Of a stretch of DNA of 31,852 nt, positions 14,724 to 23,386 are shown piece after piece. How positions within the stretch are numbered: the stretch's first letter is position 1; every line of letters begins with the position of its first letter. The notes beneath the pieces were generated by a model that saw only the letters and a list, made by a program, of their open reading frames with translations, was not told the origin of the DNA and did not search any database. This DNA comes from an uncultured Collinsella sp. (lineage in GTDB: Bacteria; Actinomycetota; Coriobacteriia; Coriobacteriales; Coriobacteriaceae): contig CAAEOW010000001.1 of NCBI GenBank assembly GCA_900757705.1, positions 1-31,852 of the forward strand, in the 5' to 3' direction. The position numbers and the translations under genes are program-made.

Positions 14724-16109
14724 ATGACGGATCAGGAAACGCCCGAGCGCGTGCATGTGACGGCCGACGATATCGAGGCCGCCAACGACCTTATCGACTT
14801 TATCGAGGCATGCCCCAGCATGTTCCATACGGCGGCGACCATTATGGCCGAGCTCGACGAGGCGGGCTTTACCTACCTGCCCGAGAATGCGGCGTGGGAT
14901 ATCGAACCGGGCGGGCGTTATTACACGCAGCGCAACACCTCGAGCGTCGTTGCCTTTAAGGTGGGCGAGGACCTGGCCGCGACGTGGGGCGAGGACGGCG
15001 TTGCCGGCGACTATCATTTTCAACTCACGGCGTCACACAGCGATTCGCCGACGTTTAAGGTTAAGGCCGTGCCCGAGCTCGACGGCGCGGGCGAGACGCT
15101 GCGCCTGAACACCGAGGCCTACGGCGGCATGATCGACTACACCTGGTTCGATCGCCCGCTGGCACTTGCGGGCCGCGTGCTGGTGCGCGAGGGCGACCGT
15201 ATCGAGAGCCGCTTGCTCGCTACCGAGCGCGAAGTTGCCATTATCCCGAGCCTTGCCATCCATATGAATCGTGGCGTTAACGAGGGCTTTGCGCCCAACC
15301 GAGCTGTCGACCTGTGCCCGCTCATCAGCGCCGGCGAGCTTAAGCAGGGTGACTTCGATGCCCTGATCGCCGAAGAGCTGGACGTTGAGCCCGAGCAGAT
15401 TCTGGGCCGCGATCTGTTCCTGGTCAATCGTCAGGATGCGCGCATTTGGGGCTGGGCCGACGAGTTTATCTCGACGCCCAAGCTCGACGACCTGGCCTGC
15501 ACCTACACCTCGCTGCAGGCATTTTTGGGTGCCGAGAATGCGCACGACGTTTCGGTCTTCTGCTGCTTCGATAACGAGGAGGTTGGCTCCGAGACCAAGC
15601 AGGGCGCCATGTCGACGTTCTTGGCCGACGCGCTGCGCCGCATCAACGGATCGCTGGGCTTTGACGATGAGTCGTACCACCGTGCGCTTGCCGCTTCGAT
15701 GCTCGTGAGCTGCGACAACGCGCATGCCGTGCACCCCAACCACGCCGAGAAGTGCGACGCCCGCAACCAGGTTGTGCTCAACGGCGGCATCGTCATCAAG
15801 GAAGCCGCCAACCAGCACTACTGCACCGATGCCTTTAGCCGCGCGGTGTTCCAGGCCATCTGCGATGACGCCGACGTGCCCACGCAGGCCTTCGCCAACA
15901 AGAGCGACATGGCCGGCGGCTCCACGCTCGGCAATCTGTCCAATATGCAGGCGAGCATGCATGCCGTGGACGTGGGCCTGCCTCAGCTGGCCATGCATTC
16001 TAGCTACGAGACCGGTGGCGTGCGCGACGTGGTATACGCCATCCGCGCCCTCACGGCCTTCTACGAGCGTGACCTGAACATCAACGGCGCCGAAAGCGTT
16101 GAGCTCTAA
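14724..16109 (+). CDS. M18 family aminopeptidase
   Basis: This cytoplasmic dinuclear-zinc aminopeptidase of the aspartyl aminopeptidase family has 461 residues. Visible motifs are SHSDSPTFKVK with metal-ligand H105, DDLACTYTSLQAF, the metal/acid-base block CCFDNEEVGS, DNAHAVHPNHAEK, GGIVIKEAANQHY, and the C-terminal NKSDMAGGSTLGN. It would release N-terminal acidic or neutral residues from peptides. The open frame runs back to 14613, but the ATG at 14724 follows AAAGGGGAG and gives the usual family length. It is divergent from the Ntn hydrolase gene across 161 bases. Palindrome copy 4 starts within its stop codon. Confidence 0.93.
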   Translation: MTDQETPERVHVTADDIEAANDLIDFIEACPSMFHTAATIMAELDEAGFTYLPENAAWDIEPGGRYYTQRNTSSVVAFKVGEDLAATWGEDGVAGDYHFQLTASHSDSPTFKVKAVPELDGAGETLRLNTEAYGGMIDYTWFDRPLALAGRVLVREGDRIESRLLATEREVAIIPSLAIHMNRGVNEGFAPNRAVDLCPLISAGELKQGDFDALIAEELDVEPEQILGRDLFLVNRQDARIWGWADEFISTPKLDDLACTYTSLQAFLGAENAHDVSVFCCFDNEEVGSETKQGAMSTFLADALRRINGSLGFDDESYHRALAASMLVSCDNAHAVHPNHAEKCDARNQVVLNGGIVIKEAANQHYCTDAFSRAVFQAICDDADVPTQAFANKSDMAGGSTLGNLSNMQASMHAVDVGLPQLAMHSSYETGGVRDVVYAIRALTAFYERDLNINGAESVEL

Positions 16110-16153
16110 AACCTACCAAAAAGGGATGTTAATTTTGGCAGGTTTTATCTGGG
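16108..16153 (+). repeat. dispersed palindromic element, copy 4 (drifted)
   Basis: AAAACCTACCAAAA at 16108-16121 and TTTTGGCAGGTTTT pair with one mismatch. The loop is changed and shortened (AGGGATGTTAA), and the tail ATCTGGG is kept. It begins on the TAA of the aminopeptidase gene. Confidence 0.75.
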
Positions 16154-16194
16154 CAAATGCAAAGGGTAAAACCGAACTACATCGGTGATGCGTA

Positions 16195-16227
16195 GCCGCC
16201 GAGGTGCAGTGCGCCTCGGCGGCTTTT
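16195..16227 (+). terminator. intrinsic terminator after the aminopeptidase gene
   Basis: GCCGCCGAGG at 16195-16204 pairs with CCTCGGCGGC at 16214-16223, followed by TTTT. Confidence 0.85.
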
Positions 16228-16268
16228 GGTGCGCAGGATACGGCTATGCTTCAAAATGCTATACATGC

Positions 16269-16297
16269 TTTACGTATTTAACATAGTGTTTTATGAT
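16269..16297 (+). promoter_or_regulatory. promoter and likely operator of the toxin-antitoxin pair
   Basis: TTTACG (16269-16274) and TATGAT (16292-16297) are separated by 17 bases. The spacer contains the palindrome AACATAGTGTT (16280-16290), well placed for autorepression by the ribbon-helix-helix antitoxin. The region is clearly more AT-rich than its surroundings. Confidence 0.5.
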
Positions 16298-16322
16298 GAT
16301 TTTGGAGTGGTAAGGAGGGATC

Positions 16323-16703
16323 ATGACTACAACGGCCGCTCAGATCAACGTGCGTCTCGATGCCGATCTTAAAAGGAGCGGCGACGCTGCTCTCTCCAAG
16401 GCCGGTATGACGCCGAGCCAAGCGGTGCGAGCGCTCTGGCAGCTTGCAGCGTCGCTGGCCGATCGCCCCGGTGCGCTCGAGGATATCCTGCTGCCCAGTC
16501 GTGCCCGGGCGGAACAGCGCGAGCGCGAAAAGGCCGCCAAACGTAAGCTCGAGCTCATGGATCAGGGGTCGAAGCTGTTCGCTGCCGCTTGCTGTGAGTC
16601 GGGAATCGATATGGTCAAGGCTCAGCCATCGGACGACGAAGAGCTCAAACGGAATGCCTATGCGGATCGCTATGGCGAGGAGATGAGCTGGCTCTATGAG
16701 TGA
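16323..16703 (+). CDS. RelB/DinJ-like antitoxin
   Basis: The 126-residue protein begins with a ribbon-helix-helix DNA-binding domain of the RelB/DinJ type: AQINVRLDADLKRSGDAAL followed by GMTPSQAVRALWQLAA at about 29-44. A charged, helical C-terminal half (from about 57) would wrap the toxin. A strong AAGGAGG precedes the ATG. The stop TGA lies inside the toxin gene, an 8-base overlap typical of toxin-antitoxin operons. It likely represses its own promoter with the toxin. The C-terminal half is longer than in short DinJ proteins. Confidence 0.8.
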   Translation: MTTTAAQINVRLDADLKRSGDAALSKAGMTPSQAVRALWQLAASLADRPGALEDILLPSRARAEQREREKAAKRKLELMDQGSKLFAAACCESGIDMVKAQPSDDEELKRNAYADRYGEEMSWLYE

Positions 16704-17190
16704 GACTCCAAAGCGCATCTTGGTTGACGCCAACGTGTGGCTCGATTACTTCATTCCCTCACGACGTGGTCGTTCGGTGGCGATTGAGTTTTTACGCGAT
16801 GCATGCACGGCACAGGTTGATTTGCTGTACGCGGCGACATCGTCCAAAGACCTGTTCTATTTGATTTCAAGTGAACATAAGGCATGGTATCGGCGAGAGC
16901 ACGGTTCGCTTTCCCAGTATGCCGCTACGGTAGCGACTTCGCTTGCATGGGATTGTCTTAGCGTGCTGTCGCAGCTTGCCACGCCAGTGCCCTGTGACCT
17001 GAGCGACATCTGGATGGCGAGCAGACAGCGTGAGCTCCATAGCGATTACGAAGACGATTTAATCATTGCGGCAGCGATACGCGCTCAAGCAGATTTACTG
17101 GTCACCAACGATGTCAAGCTCTGTTCGCATGCTCCCGTCGCAGCAATGAACGTCGAAAACGCAAGAAACTATCTAACAACGCTTAAATAG
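16696..17190 (+). CDS. PIN-domain toxin (putative ribonuclease)
   Basis: The 164-residue PIN-domain protein starts with ILVDANVWLDYF (catalytic D11) and ends the acidic site with DYEDDLIIAAAIRAQADLLVTND (D120/D121 and D139), as in VapC-like ribonucleases. PIN toxins cut tRNA, rRNA or mRNA in a magnesium-dependent way; the target here is unknown. It overlaps the antitoxin gene by 8 bases. VapC-type toxins usually pair with VapB, AbrB, Phd or RHH antitoxins; a RelB/DinJ-like partner is less common. A strong bidirectional terminator follows. Confidence 0.82.
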   Translation: MSETPKRILVDANVWLDYFIPSRRGRSVAIEFLRDACTAQVDLLYAATSSKDLFYLISSEHKAWYRREHGSLSQYAATVATSLAWDCLSVLSQLATPVPCDLSDIWMASRQRELHSDYEDDLIIAAAIRAQADLLVTNDVKLCSHAPVAAMNVENARNYLTTLK

Positions 17191-17311
17191 CGCTAGACCC
17201 CTCTGGTCGAATAATGGTCAGCGAGAGTCCACAGGTAGGGCCGCGCCAGCAAAGCGCCGCAGGTTGAGCAAACGTCAGCGAGCGGTGTCCAGGGCGAACA
17301 AGTTGGCATGA

Positions 17312-17352
17312 AAAAGGCAAGGCATAGACCTTCTGGTCATGCCTTGCCTTTT
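17312..17352. terminator. bidirectional intrinsic terminator
   Basis: AAAAGGCAAGGCAT (17312-17325) and ATGCCTTGCCTTTT (17339-17352) are perfect complements with A and T ends, and the inner GACC/GGTC extends the stem. It separates the convergent toxin and dehydrogenase genes. Nothing else is supported between 17191 and 17311. Confidence 0.85.
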
Positions 17353-17396
17353 GAATGACAAATTGTCGCCCTGGGCGGCGCGCAGCGTCGGCCGGT

Positions 17397-17418
17397 CCGC
17401 CGTTCGTTAGAACGGCGG
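17397..17418 (-). terminator. GC-rich hairpin next to the dehydrogenase stop
   Basis: CCGCCGTTC (17397-17405) and GAACGGCGG (17410-17418) are exact complements with a four-base loop, immediately after the minus-strand stop at 17423. No U tract follows. Confidence 0.5.
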
Positions 17419-17422
17419 AACC

Positions 17423-18358
17423 CTAATGTTCGATCCAGCAGCGCAGGGTCTCGCCGGCTTGCAGATGACGCAGGTTCTCCGCGGCGATGTCGACGACGTT
17501 GTTGAGCGTGGCGGCTAGGTGGAACCAGCCCGAGACGTGCGGCGTGATGAGCATGTTGGGCGCATCCCACAGGGGGCTTGTCTCAGGCAGCGGCTCGGGG
17601 TCGGTGACGTCGACCGCGGCGCCGGCGAGATGTCCCGATTCCAGAGCGGCAACCAAGTCGTCGGCGACCACAAGATCGCCGCGGCCGCCGTTGGCAAAGA
17701 AGGCACCCGGTTTCATCGCGGCGAAGAACTCGGCGTTCGCCAGGCCGCGGGTCTCGGGTGTGCTCGGCATAAAGGATGCAACGATGTCAGCCTCGGCCAG
17801 GCGCTCGGGCAGGGCATCCATGCCGTCCATGTCCTCAAACACAATGGGGTAGACGAGCGGATGGCGCTTGATGCCGCGGACGTGCGCGCCCATGCTGCGG
17901 CAGAGCGTGGCGAAGTGGCCACCGACATCGCCCGCGCCCAGCACCAGCACATTGGCGTTTTTGAGCGAGGTGACCGGCCCCAAATCCTCCCAGCGATGCT
18001 CGCGCTGCAAGTCGTGATAGCCGGGCAGGCGCTTCATCATGGAAAGGACCATGGCAAACATGTGCTCGCTCACAGCCTGACCGTAGGCGCCCACCGAGCA
18101 AGACAGTTTGGCGTCGGCCGGCACGGTGCCGGCGGCAAGGTAGTCGTCATAGCCGGCGGTCTGCAATTGCAGCAGCTGGAGATGCTCGCATGCCGTGAGC
18201 ATGTCAGAGTCGATGTTGCCCAAGATCACGTCGGCGTCGGCGACCTGCTCGCGCGTGATGGCGTCGGCGCTCGTGTAGATAAAGTCCTCGCCCGGAGCGC
18301 TCGACTCAAGAATTGCGCGATGGCGGTCATTGACGGGCAGCAAAACCAGGATGTTCAC
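17423..18358 (-). CDS. D-isomer-specific 2-hydroxyacid dehydrogenase
   Basis: The 311-residue NAD(P)-dependent enzyme interconverts a 2-hydroxy acid and 2-keto acid. The Rossmann loop is LGAGDVGGHFA (140-150), and the catalytic triad is R226 (NGGRGD), E255 (DPEPLP) and H274 (TPHVSGW). The N-terminal substrate domain is about 95 residues. The family covers phosphoglycerate, glyoxylate, hydroxypyruvate and lactate dehydrogenases; the sequence lacks the ACT domain of SerA, and substrate is not assignable. It lies downstream of the map gene but is separated by a terminator and palindrome copy 5, so it is probably transcribed separately. Confidence 0.88.
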   Translation of the reverse strand: MNILVLLPVNDRHRAILESSAPGEDFIYTSADAITREQVADADVILGNIDSDMLTACEHLQLLQLQTAGYDDYLAAGTVPADAKLSCSVGAYGQAVSEHMFAMVLSMMKRLPGYHDLQREHRWEDLGPVTSLKNANVLVLGAGDVGGHFATLCRSMGAHVRGIKRHPLVYPIVFEDMDGMDALPERLAEADIVASFMPSTPETRGLANAEFFAAMKPGAFFANGGRGDLVVADDLVAALESGHLAGAAVDVTDPEPLPETSPLWDAPNMLITPHVSGWFHLAATLNNVVDIAAENLRHLQAGETLRCWIEH

Positions 18359-18377
18359 AAACAGTCCTCTCCGCTCG

Positions 18378-18416
18378 ACCTGCCAAAAAGGGACAGGTTT
18401 ATTTTGGCAGGTTTTA
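18378..18416 (+). repeat. dispersed palindromic element, copy 5
   Basis: ACCTGCCAAAA (18378-18388) and TTTTGGCAGGT (18402-18412) are exact, with loop AGGGACAGGTTTA identical to copy 3. It sits about 20 bases upstream of the dehydrogenase start and after the map terminator. Confidence 0.8.
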
Positions 18417-18430
18417 CCAGGTAAAACGCT

Positions 18431-18481
18431 AAAAAACGCCGGGCTTCGTGATGGTTAACATATCCATCGCGTAGCCCGGCG
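18431..18481 (-). terminator. intrinsic terminator of map
   Basis: CGCCGGGCT (18437-18445) pairs with AGCCCGGCG (18473-18481), extended inside by GATGG/CCATC. On the minus strand it is followed by six T. It lies 10 bases after the map stop. Confidence 0.85.
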
Positions 18482-18490
18482 CATCCACGG

Positions 18491-19378
18491 CTACCAGCTG
18501 AGCAGTTCGTAGCCGTCCTCGGTCACCACGAGCTGTACCTCGCACTGGGCCGAATCGCTGCCGTCCTTGGTGCGCACGCACCAGCCGTCGCCCTTGCTAA
18601 TCTTGATGTCGGGCGCTCCGGCATTGACCATAGGCTCGATGGTAAAGACCATGCCCGGGGCCATGATGGTATCCACATCGGGCGCCTCGGTGGTAAAGCC
18701 CACAAATGGGTCTTCGTGGAACTCCTTACCGATGCCGTGTCCGCCGTACTCGCGCACCACGCTAAAACCGGCGTCCTCGACGGTCTTTTGCACGGCCTCG
18801 GCCATAACGGACAGTGGCAGCCATGGCTTGACGGCCGCCAGACCCGCTTCCACGCTGGCGCGGGTGACATCGACCAGGCGCTGGCGCTCGGCCGAGACCT
18901 CGCCGATGCAGAACATGCGGCTCGAGTCGCTAAAGTAGCCGTCTAGGATCGTGGAACAGTCCACGTTGATGATGTCGCCCTCGTGCAGCACGTCCGTATC
19001 GCAGGGAATGCCGTGGCAGACCACATCATTGATCGAGGTGCACACGCTCTTGGGGTAGCCCTCGTAGTTGAGGTCGGCCGGCGTGCCACCGTGCTCGACG
19101 GTGTAGTCGTAGATCATCTGGTCGATCTGGTTGGTGGTCATGCCTGCGGCGATATGCTCGCCCACATAATCGAGCACGCCCACGTTGATGGCTGCCGAGC
19201 GCTTGATGCCCTCGATATCGGCGGGAGTCTTGTAGAGCGTGCGAGGCAGAACCTCCCAGCCTTCTTCCCACAAGCGCTCGAGGCGCTCATCAAAGGCGCT
19301 ATGGCATTTCTTGTATTTCTTGCCGCTGCCGCACCAGCAAGCGTCGTTGCGGCCGGGCACGGGTCCTTTGTCATACAT
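18491..19378 (-). CDS. map: type I methionine aminopeptidase with N-terminal SEC-C motif
   Basis: It removes the initiator methionine from nascent proteins at the ribosome. The 295 residues begin with a SEC-C zinc motif (C14, C16, C25, H26 in CWCGSGKKYKKCH), as in extended bacterial type I enzymes, where it may aid ribosome binding. The catalytic fold has metal ligands D140, D151, H214, E248 and E280, and the substrate histidine H122 in CHGIP, all intact. GAAAGGAAG lies 8 bases before the ATG. It stands alone and has a strong U-rich terminator. Confidence 0.95.
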   Translation of the reverse strand: MYDKGPVPGRNDACWCGSGKKYKKCHSAFDERLERLWEEGWEVLPRTLYKTPADIEGIKRSAAINVGVLDYVGEHIAAGMTTNQIDQMIYDYTVEHGGTPADLNYEGYPKSVCTSINDVVCHGIPCDTDVLHEGDIINVDCSTILDGYFSDSSRMFCIGEVSAERQRLVDVTRASVEAGLAAVKPWLPLSVMAEAVQKTVEDAGFSVVREYGGHGIGKEFHEDPFVGFTTEAPDVDTIMAPGMVFTIEPMVNAGAPDIKISKGDGWCVRTKDGSDSAQCEVQLVVTEDGYELLSW

Positions 19379-19470
19379 GGCTAACTTCCTTTCATCCGCA
19401 GCTAGTATAGCCCACCCGCAGACCAGCTCATTTGGGATGGGGCTAATTTAGCTGCTGGCGGGCGGCCGCG

Positions 19471-20253
19471 CTAGTAGCTCACCTGGCAGGGAATACCGAG
19501 GGCGCGCACGCGCGCGGCAATGGCGTCGAGCACCTCGGGCGCTGCTTTGGCAAGGCCGGCGACTGGTGTCTCGCGCGCGACCGTGTAGATGGTCGCCTCC
19601 TGCGGACGAATGCGCTCGAGCGCCGCGAGCCAAGGGCCGACGTACTCCTCGCCGGTGTTATCGAGAGACTTGCCCCGGTACTCACCGCTCAAAAACATCG
19701 TCTGGATAATGACATGACCGTTAAAGCCTGCGAACGTCTCGATCTGGTGCTCGACGTCATAGGGGCCAACGGGCTGGTCGAGCAGCTGGATAAACGCCGG
19801 GTCGACGGTATCGAGCTTAAGAATGTTGTCGTCGACCATCATGAGCGCATCGTGCACAGCGGGCTGGTCGGCGCGCGTGCCGTTGGAAAGCACGGCAATC
19901 TTGGTGTTGGGGGCTAGCTGATCGCGCAGCGCGACGGCGCCGGCGATGGCCTGTGGAAACTCCGGTGCGGCGGTGGGCTCGCCGTTGCCTGCGAAGGTGA
20001 TTACATCGGGGGGCTCGCCCTCGGCTGCCATCTCGCGCAGCTTTGCCTCGAGCGCTTCGAGTACCACGGCAGCCGTGTTATACGGCTCATGGCAGGGGCG
20101 CTCGGCGTTGAGGCCGTTCTCGCAGTAGATGCAGTCGAACGTGCAGATTTTGCCGCTGGCCGGCATCATGTTGACGCCGAGCGAGAGACCAAGGCGACGG
20201 CTGCGAACGGGCCCAAAGATGGGGCTGGCATTCAAAAACGTAGACATAGGCAT
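19471..20253 (-). CDS. radical SAM protein
   Basis: The 260-residue protein carries the radical SAM cluster motif C37-x3-C41-x2-C44 (CTFDCIYCEN) and a SAM-binding stretch FAGNGEPT near 92-99. The N-terminus PIFGPVRSRRLGLSLGVN is characteristic of the COG0731-like Fe-S oxidoreductase group. It would hold a 4Fe-4S cluster and generate a deoxyadenosyl radical; the substrate is unknown. The open frame continues back to 20841, but that part overlaps the divergent hydrolase gene; the ATG at 20253 has GAGGAG 4 bases upstream and starts the conserved region. No peptide or partner gene is adjacent. Confidence 0.85.
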   Translation of the reverse strand: MPMSTFLNASPIFGPVRSRRLGLSLGVNMMPASGKICTFDCIYCENGLNAERPCHEPYNTAAVVLEALEAKLREMAAEGEPPDVITFAGNGEPTAAPEFPQAIAGAVALRDQLAPNTKIAVLSNGTRADQPAVHDALMMVDDNILKLDTVDPAFIQLLDQPVGPYDVEHQIETFAGFNGHVIIQTMFLSGEYRGKSLDNTGEEYVGPWLAALERIRPQEATIYTVARETPVAGLAKAAPEVLDAIAARVRALGIPCQVSY

Positions 20254-20472
20254 ATGCTCCTCAAGACAATTGTGCCTAAGCATAGCATCGGCTCCAAAGC
20301 AAGGTGTGGGCTCTTGCTTTACAAGTTTCGTTTTTTCACGTCGCTCATGATGCCGTGCCATGAAAAGCCTCGGGTCGGGTACAGTTAATCTGTTAACAAG
20401 GCGTAAAGCAATGCGGGTCCATCCAACCGTGCTGACGTGCAACTGGATGAGCATTGATGATGGGGGCACAAC

Positions 20473-21270
20473 ATGGATTTTACGGTCGAGAATGCGGGCA
20501 CCACGATTGCCTGTCGCGAATATGCCGGCCCGGATGTGTCGCCTGATACTCCTGCCTTGGTGTGCGTGCACGGCGCTTGTGTTGACGGCGTCTTTTTTGA
20601 CGGTATCGCCCGCGAGCTCGCCTGTGACTACCGCGTCATTGCCTACGACCGCCGCGGCTGTGGTGGCAGCAGCGAAGCGGCAGACGGCAGCTATGATCTT
20701 GCCGCTCAGGCCGCCGACCTGCAGGCCGTGATCGAACACGTTGGCGCTCCGACAAATGTGCTTGCGCACAGCGCCGGTACGTTGGTGGCGCTGGAGCTTC
20801 TTCGCACTGAACCCCATCTCGTCGCCCGTGCGATTCTGCATGAGCCGGCTGTGTCGGCCGAAGGCGTCGGCATGGGCGCAGCTCCGGTTTTGCTCGATAT
20901 GATTGCGGCTGGAAAGGTTTCAAGGGCGCTCCGGCTTTTCTTGGGAGCCCTCGGCGACTTGGACCCCGAGGCTCCTGGAACGACCGAGGCAGAAGCCAAG
21001 CATGCCCTGCGCAACGGCCGCAGTTTCATGGCAAACGAATACGGGATTACTATGACCTGCGTTCCCGATTGGGATAGCGTTCGCGCGTCGAAAACGGTGG
21101 CCGCCGTGCTCCTAGGCGAGCTCTCGATTGGCACGCCCCGCGAGGCTGGCACGCGAGCGGCTGCCGAATATCTCGATTGCCCTCTCGTGACGATCCCGGG
21201 CGCGCATAACGGTCTGCGCGATCGCCCGGCAGCGGCTGCCCGGGCTGTCCGTGGCATCCTGGGGCTCTAG
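20473..21270 (+). CDS. alpha/beta hydrolase
   Basis: The 265-residue cytoplasmic hydrolase of the alpha/beta fold has the oxyanion HG motif in VCVHGACVD (31-39), the block YDRRGCGGSS (58-67) and the nucleophile elbow A98-H-S100-A-G102, where the first glycine of G-x-S-x-G is alanine. The catalytic histidine is likely H245 in PGAHNG. The acid is uncertain. It is divergent from the radical SAM gene across 219 bases and no partner defines a substrate. A purine-rich GATGGGGG lies before the ATG. Confidence 0.82.
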   Translation: MDFTVENAGTTIACREYAGPDVSPDTPALVCVHGACVDGVFFDGIARELACDYRVIAYDRRGCGGSSEAADGSYDLAAQAADLQAVIEHVGAPTNVLAHSAGTLVALELLRTEPHLVARAILHEPAVSAEGVGMGAAPVLLDMIAAGKVSRALRLFLGALGDLDPEAPGTTEAEAKHALRNGRSFMANEYGITMTCVPDWDSVRASKTVAAVLLGELSIGTPREAGTRAAAEYLDCPLVTIPGAHNGLRDRPAAAARAVRGILGL

Positions 21271-21420
21271 CATCCGCAATAGCCAAAGCAGGCTTCATCC
21301 GCAAACGTTTCGGCCGTATTAACAAACGTGCTCAAAACCTCGCGTCTGCGGCTTCAATCGCGCCGTCTGCCAACTCATAAGAATGTGGCAGCATTCACGT
21401 GCTTACCTGCATCGGCAAGG

Positions 21421-21436
21421 TGTTACCCTTGTAACA
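21421..21436. promoter_or_regulatory. palindrome upstream of the GGDEF-like/HD-GYP gene
   Basis: TGTTACCCTTGTAACA is a perfect inverted repeat with six-base arms and a four-base spacer, about 45 bases upstream of the start codon. It could be an operator or a leader hairpin. The rest of 21271-21481 shows nothing further. Confidence 0.35.
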
Positions 21437-21481
21437 TTTGGAACCCACCGCTACCATGCGAAACTATCGAAAGGGCCCCAT

Positions 21482-23362
21482 ATGCTCAATAATCACGAGG
21501 TCAATCTAACCGACGAGGAGGCTGCCGCCGAGGTCGCCCGTGTCGCGAAGACCTACCCCGTGGTGCGTTTGCTGTCGGCCGATCAGATTAAGAGTGAGCC
21601 TAACTGCCTGCTCGCCGGTGATCGGTGTCCTTGTCTGCGTCAGTCAAGTCTTGAGGCTTTGGCAGACTCCGATGAGGTGTCGGAGCAACTGCTCAATGAT
21701 GGCACTGAGTACCGCGCCCGTCTACGCCCTTTGAAGGTCGAGGGCGAGCCTCACGTCTTGCTGATGGTGCGTCCGATCGATGAGCAAGAGGCCGCAGAAG
21801 AGGACCTTGTCTACACCGACGTGCTGACGAATGTGCGCAATCGCCGATATTACGAGGAAAAGCTCCGTAGCACCCGCGTGAATGCCGGCGTTGCGGTGAT
21901 CGACCTTGATGATTTTAGGGTCTTCAACGATACGTGTGGCCGTCATGCCGGCGACCTTGCGCTCGGTGCTGTGGCGACAGCCATACGCAGCGGAATCCGT
22001 TCGACTGACGAGCTTGTGCGCTATGGCTGCGACAAGTTTGTGGTTGTCATGCCCAATATTCCCTCCGATGACTTCACCCGTCGCCTGCATCAGGTGTCCG
22101 ATGCCGTTCATTCCACGATTATTCCGGGCCATGAGTACGTGAGCTTGACGGCATGTGTTGGTGGCGTTCGCATTCATGGCGAGACGGTCGATGAGGGCGT
22201 TGGCCGCGCTGCTCAGTTACTGAGCCGCGCTAAGGCAAAAGCCGGTACGGTCGTGACCGATGCCGATTCCATCGAGGCCTTCCAAAGCGAAAAGCCTTTG
22301 GTGCTTATCGCCGATGACTCCGAGATGAACCGAGCCATTCTCAGCGAGATGCTCAAGGACGAGCATTGCATCCTCGAGGCCGATAACGGTCGTGCGGCGC
22401 TCGACATGGTCGACCGCTATGGCGATGAGTTGTCGCTCGTGCTGCTGGACATTGTGATGCCGGGCATAAGCGGCTTTGAGGTGCTGGCCGATCTGTCACG
22501 CCGATCGGGCATCGACAATCTGCCTGTCATCATGATTTCGAGCGAAGATTCCGATGATATGGTTCTGCGCGCGTACGAGCTGGGTGCCTCGGACTATATC
22601 AACCGCCCGTTTGACTCCCGTATCGTGCGCCGCCGCGTAAACAACACCATCCGCCTGTACGCCAAACAGCGCCGCCTGACGAACCTGCTGTCCCAACAGT
22701 ACAACGAGCGCGTCAAGAACAGTCGCATGCTCATCGACATCATGGCCGGCGTCATGGAGCTTCGCAACGGCGAGAGCGGTAGGCACGTTACGAACATCGA
22801 AAAGCTGACCGAGCTGCTGCTTGGCTATCTGGTCCAGCGTAGCGGCACGATCTCCCTCGACAATGAGGAACGCTCCACGATCGCCCTGGCTTCGGCGCTG
22901 CACGATATCGGCAAGATGTCGATTGACGATGCGATCCTCAACAAGCCCGGGCGCCTCACGCCCGAGGAATTCGAGATTATGAAGACGCATACCACGATTG
23001 GCGCCAACATGCTGCTCGAGCTGGGCAGCCATCACGCCGGCAATGCGCTTATGGAATATGCGTACCAGATTGCGCGTTGGCATCACGAGCGCTGGGACGG
23101 CAAGGGTTATCCCGATGGCCTTAAGGGCGACGAAATTCCCATCGCCGCGCAGGTGGTTTCGGTGGCTGACGTGTACGATGCACTGACGAGCGTGCGCGTG
23201 TACAAGGACGCTATCCCGCACGAGGAGGCGATCCAGATGATCCTGGACGGTAAGTGCGGCACCTTTAACCCGCTGCTGCTCGATTGCCTGCTCGAGGTGC
23301 AAGACCGTATTGCCGAGACGTTGGCACGCCCCGCCGACGTCGTCGCGTTTCCCACGATTTAG
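21482..23362 (+). CDS. GGDEF-like / REC / HD-GYP signalling protein
   Basis: The 626-residue cytoplasmic protein has three signalling domains. Residues 112-262 form a GGDEF-type domain with the metal block VIDLDDF (139-145), but the signature is YGCDKF (181-186) instead of GGDEF, so cyclase activity is doubtful. A receiver domain at 272-395 has acidic D278/D279 and phospho-acceptor D323 (LLDIVMPG), while the usual lysine is arginine (INRPF). Residues 405-605 form an HD-GYP domain with H474-D475 (LHDIGK), HHERWDGKGYP (534-544) and DVYDALT, all consistent with an active c-di-GMP phosphodiesterase. ATG 21482 is chosen because GAAAGGG precedes it. The next gene encodes an Hpt protein. Confidence 0.9.
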   Translation: MLNNHEVNLTDEEAAAEVARVAKTYPVVRLLSADQIKSEPNCLLAGDRCPCLRQSSLEALADSDEVSEQLLNDGTEYRARLRPLKVEGEPHVLLMVRPIDEQEAAEEDLVYTDVLTNVRNRRYYEEKLRSTRVNAGVAVIDLDDFRVFNDTCGRHAGDLALGAVATAIRSGIRSTDELVRYGCDKFVVVMPNIPSDDFTRRLHQVSDAVHSTIIPGHEYVSLTACVGGVRIHGETVDEGVGRAAQLLSRAKAKAGTVVTDADSIEAFQSEKPLVLIADDSEMNRAILSEMLKDEHCILEADNGRAALDMVDRYGDELSLVLLDIVMPGISGFEVLADLSRRSGIDNLPVIMISSEDSDDMVLRAYELGASDYINRPFDSRIVRRRVNNTIRLYAKQRRLTNLLSQQYNERVKNSRMLIDIMAGVMELRNGESGRHVTNIEKLTELLLGYLVQRSGTISLDNEERSTIALASALHDIGKMSIDDAILNKPGRLTPEEFEIMKTHTTIGANMLLELGSHHAGNALMEYAYQIARWHHERWDGKGYPDGLKGDEIPIAAQVVSVADVYDALTSVRVYKDAIPHEEAIQMILDGKCGTFNPLLLDCLLEVQDRIAETLARPADVVAFPTI

Positions 23363-23386
23363 TTTGACCAAAGGAGTTTTTAATCC

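Noticed and set aside
5468..18416. The spaced palindromes as a CRISPR array
   Set aside because: The copies are kilobases apart, in two orientations, with genes rather than uniform spacers between them.
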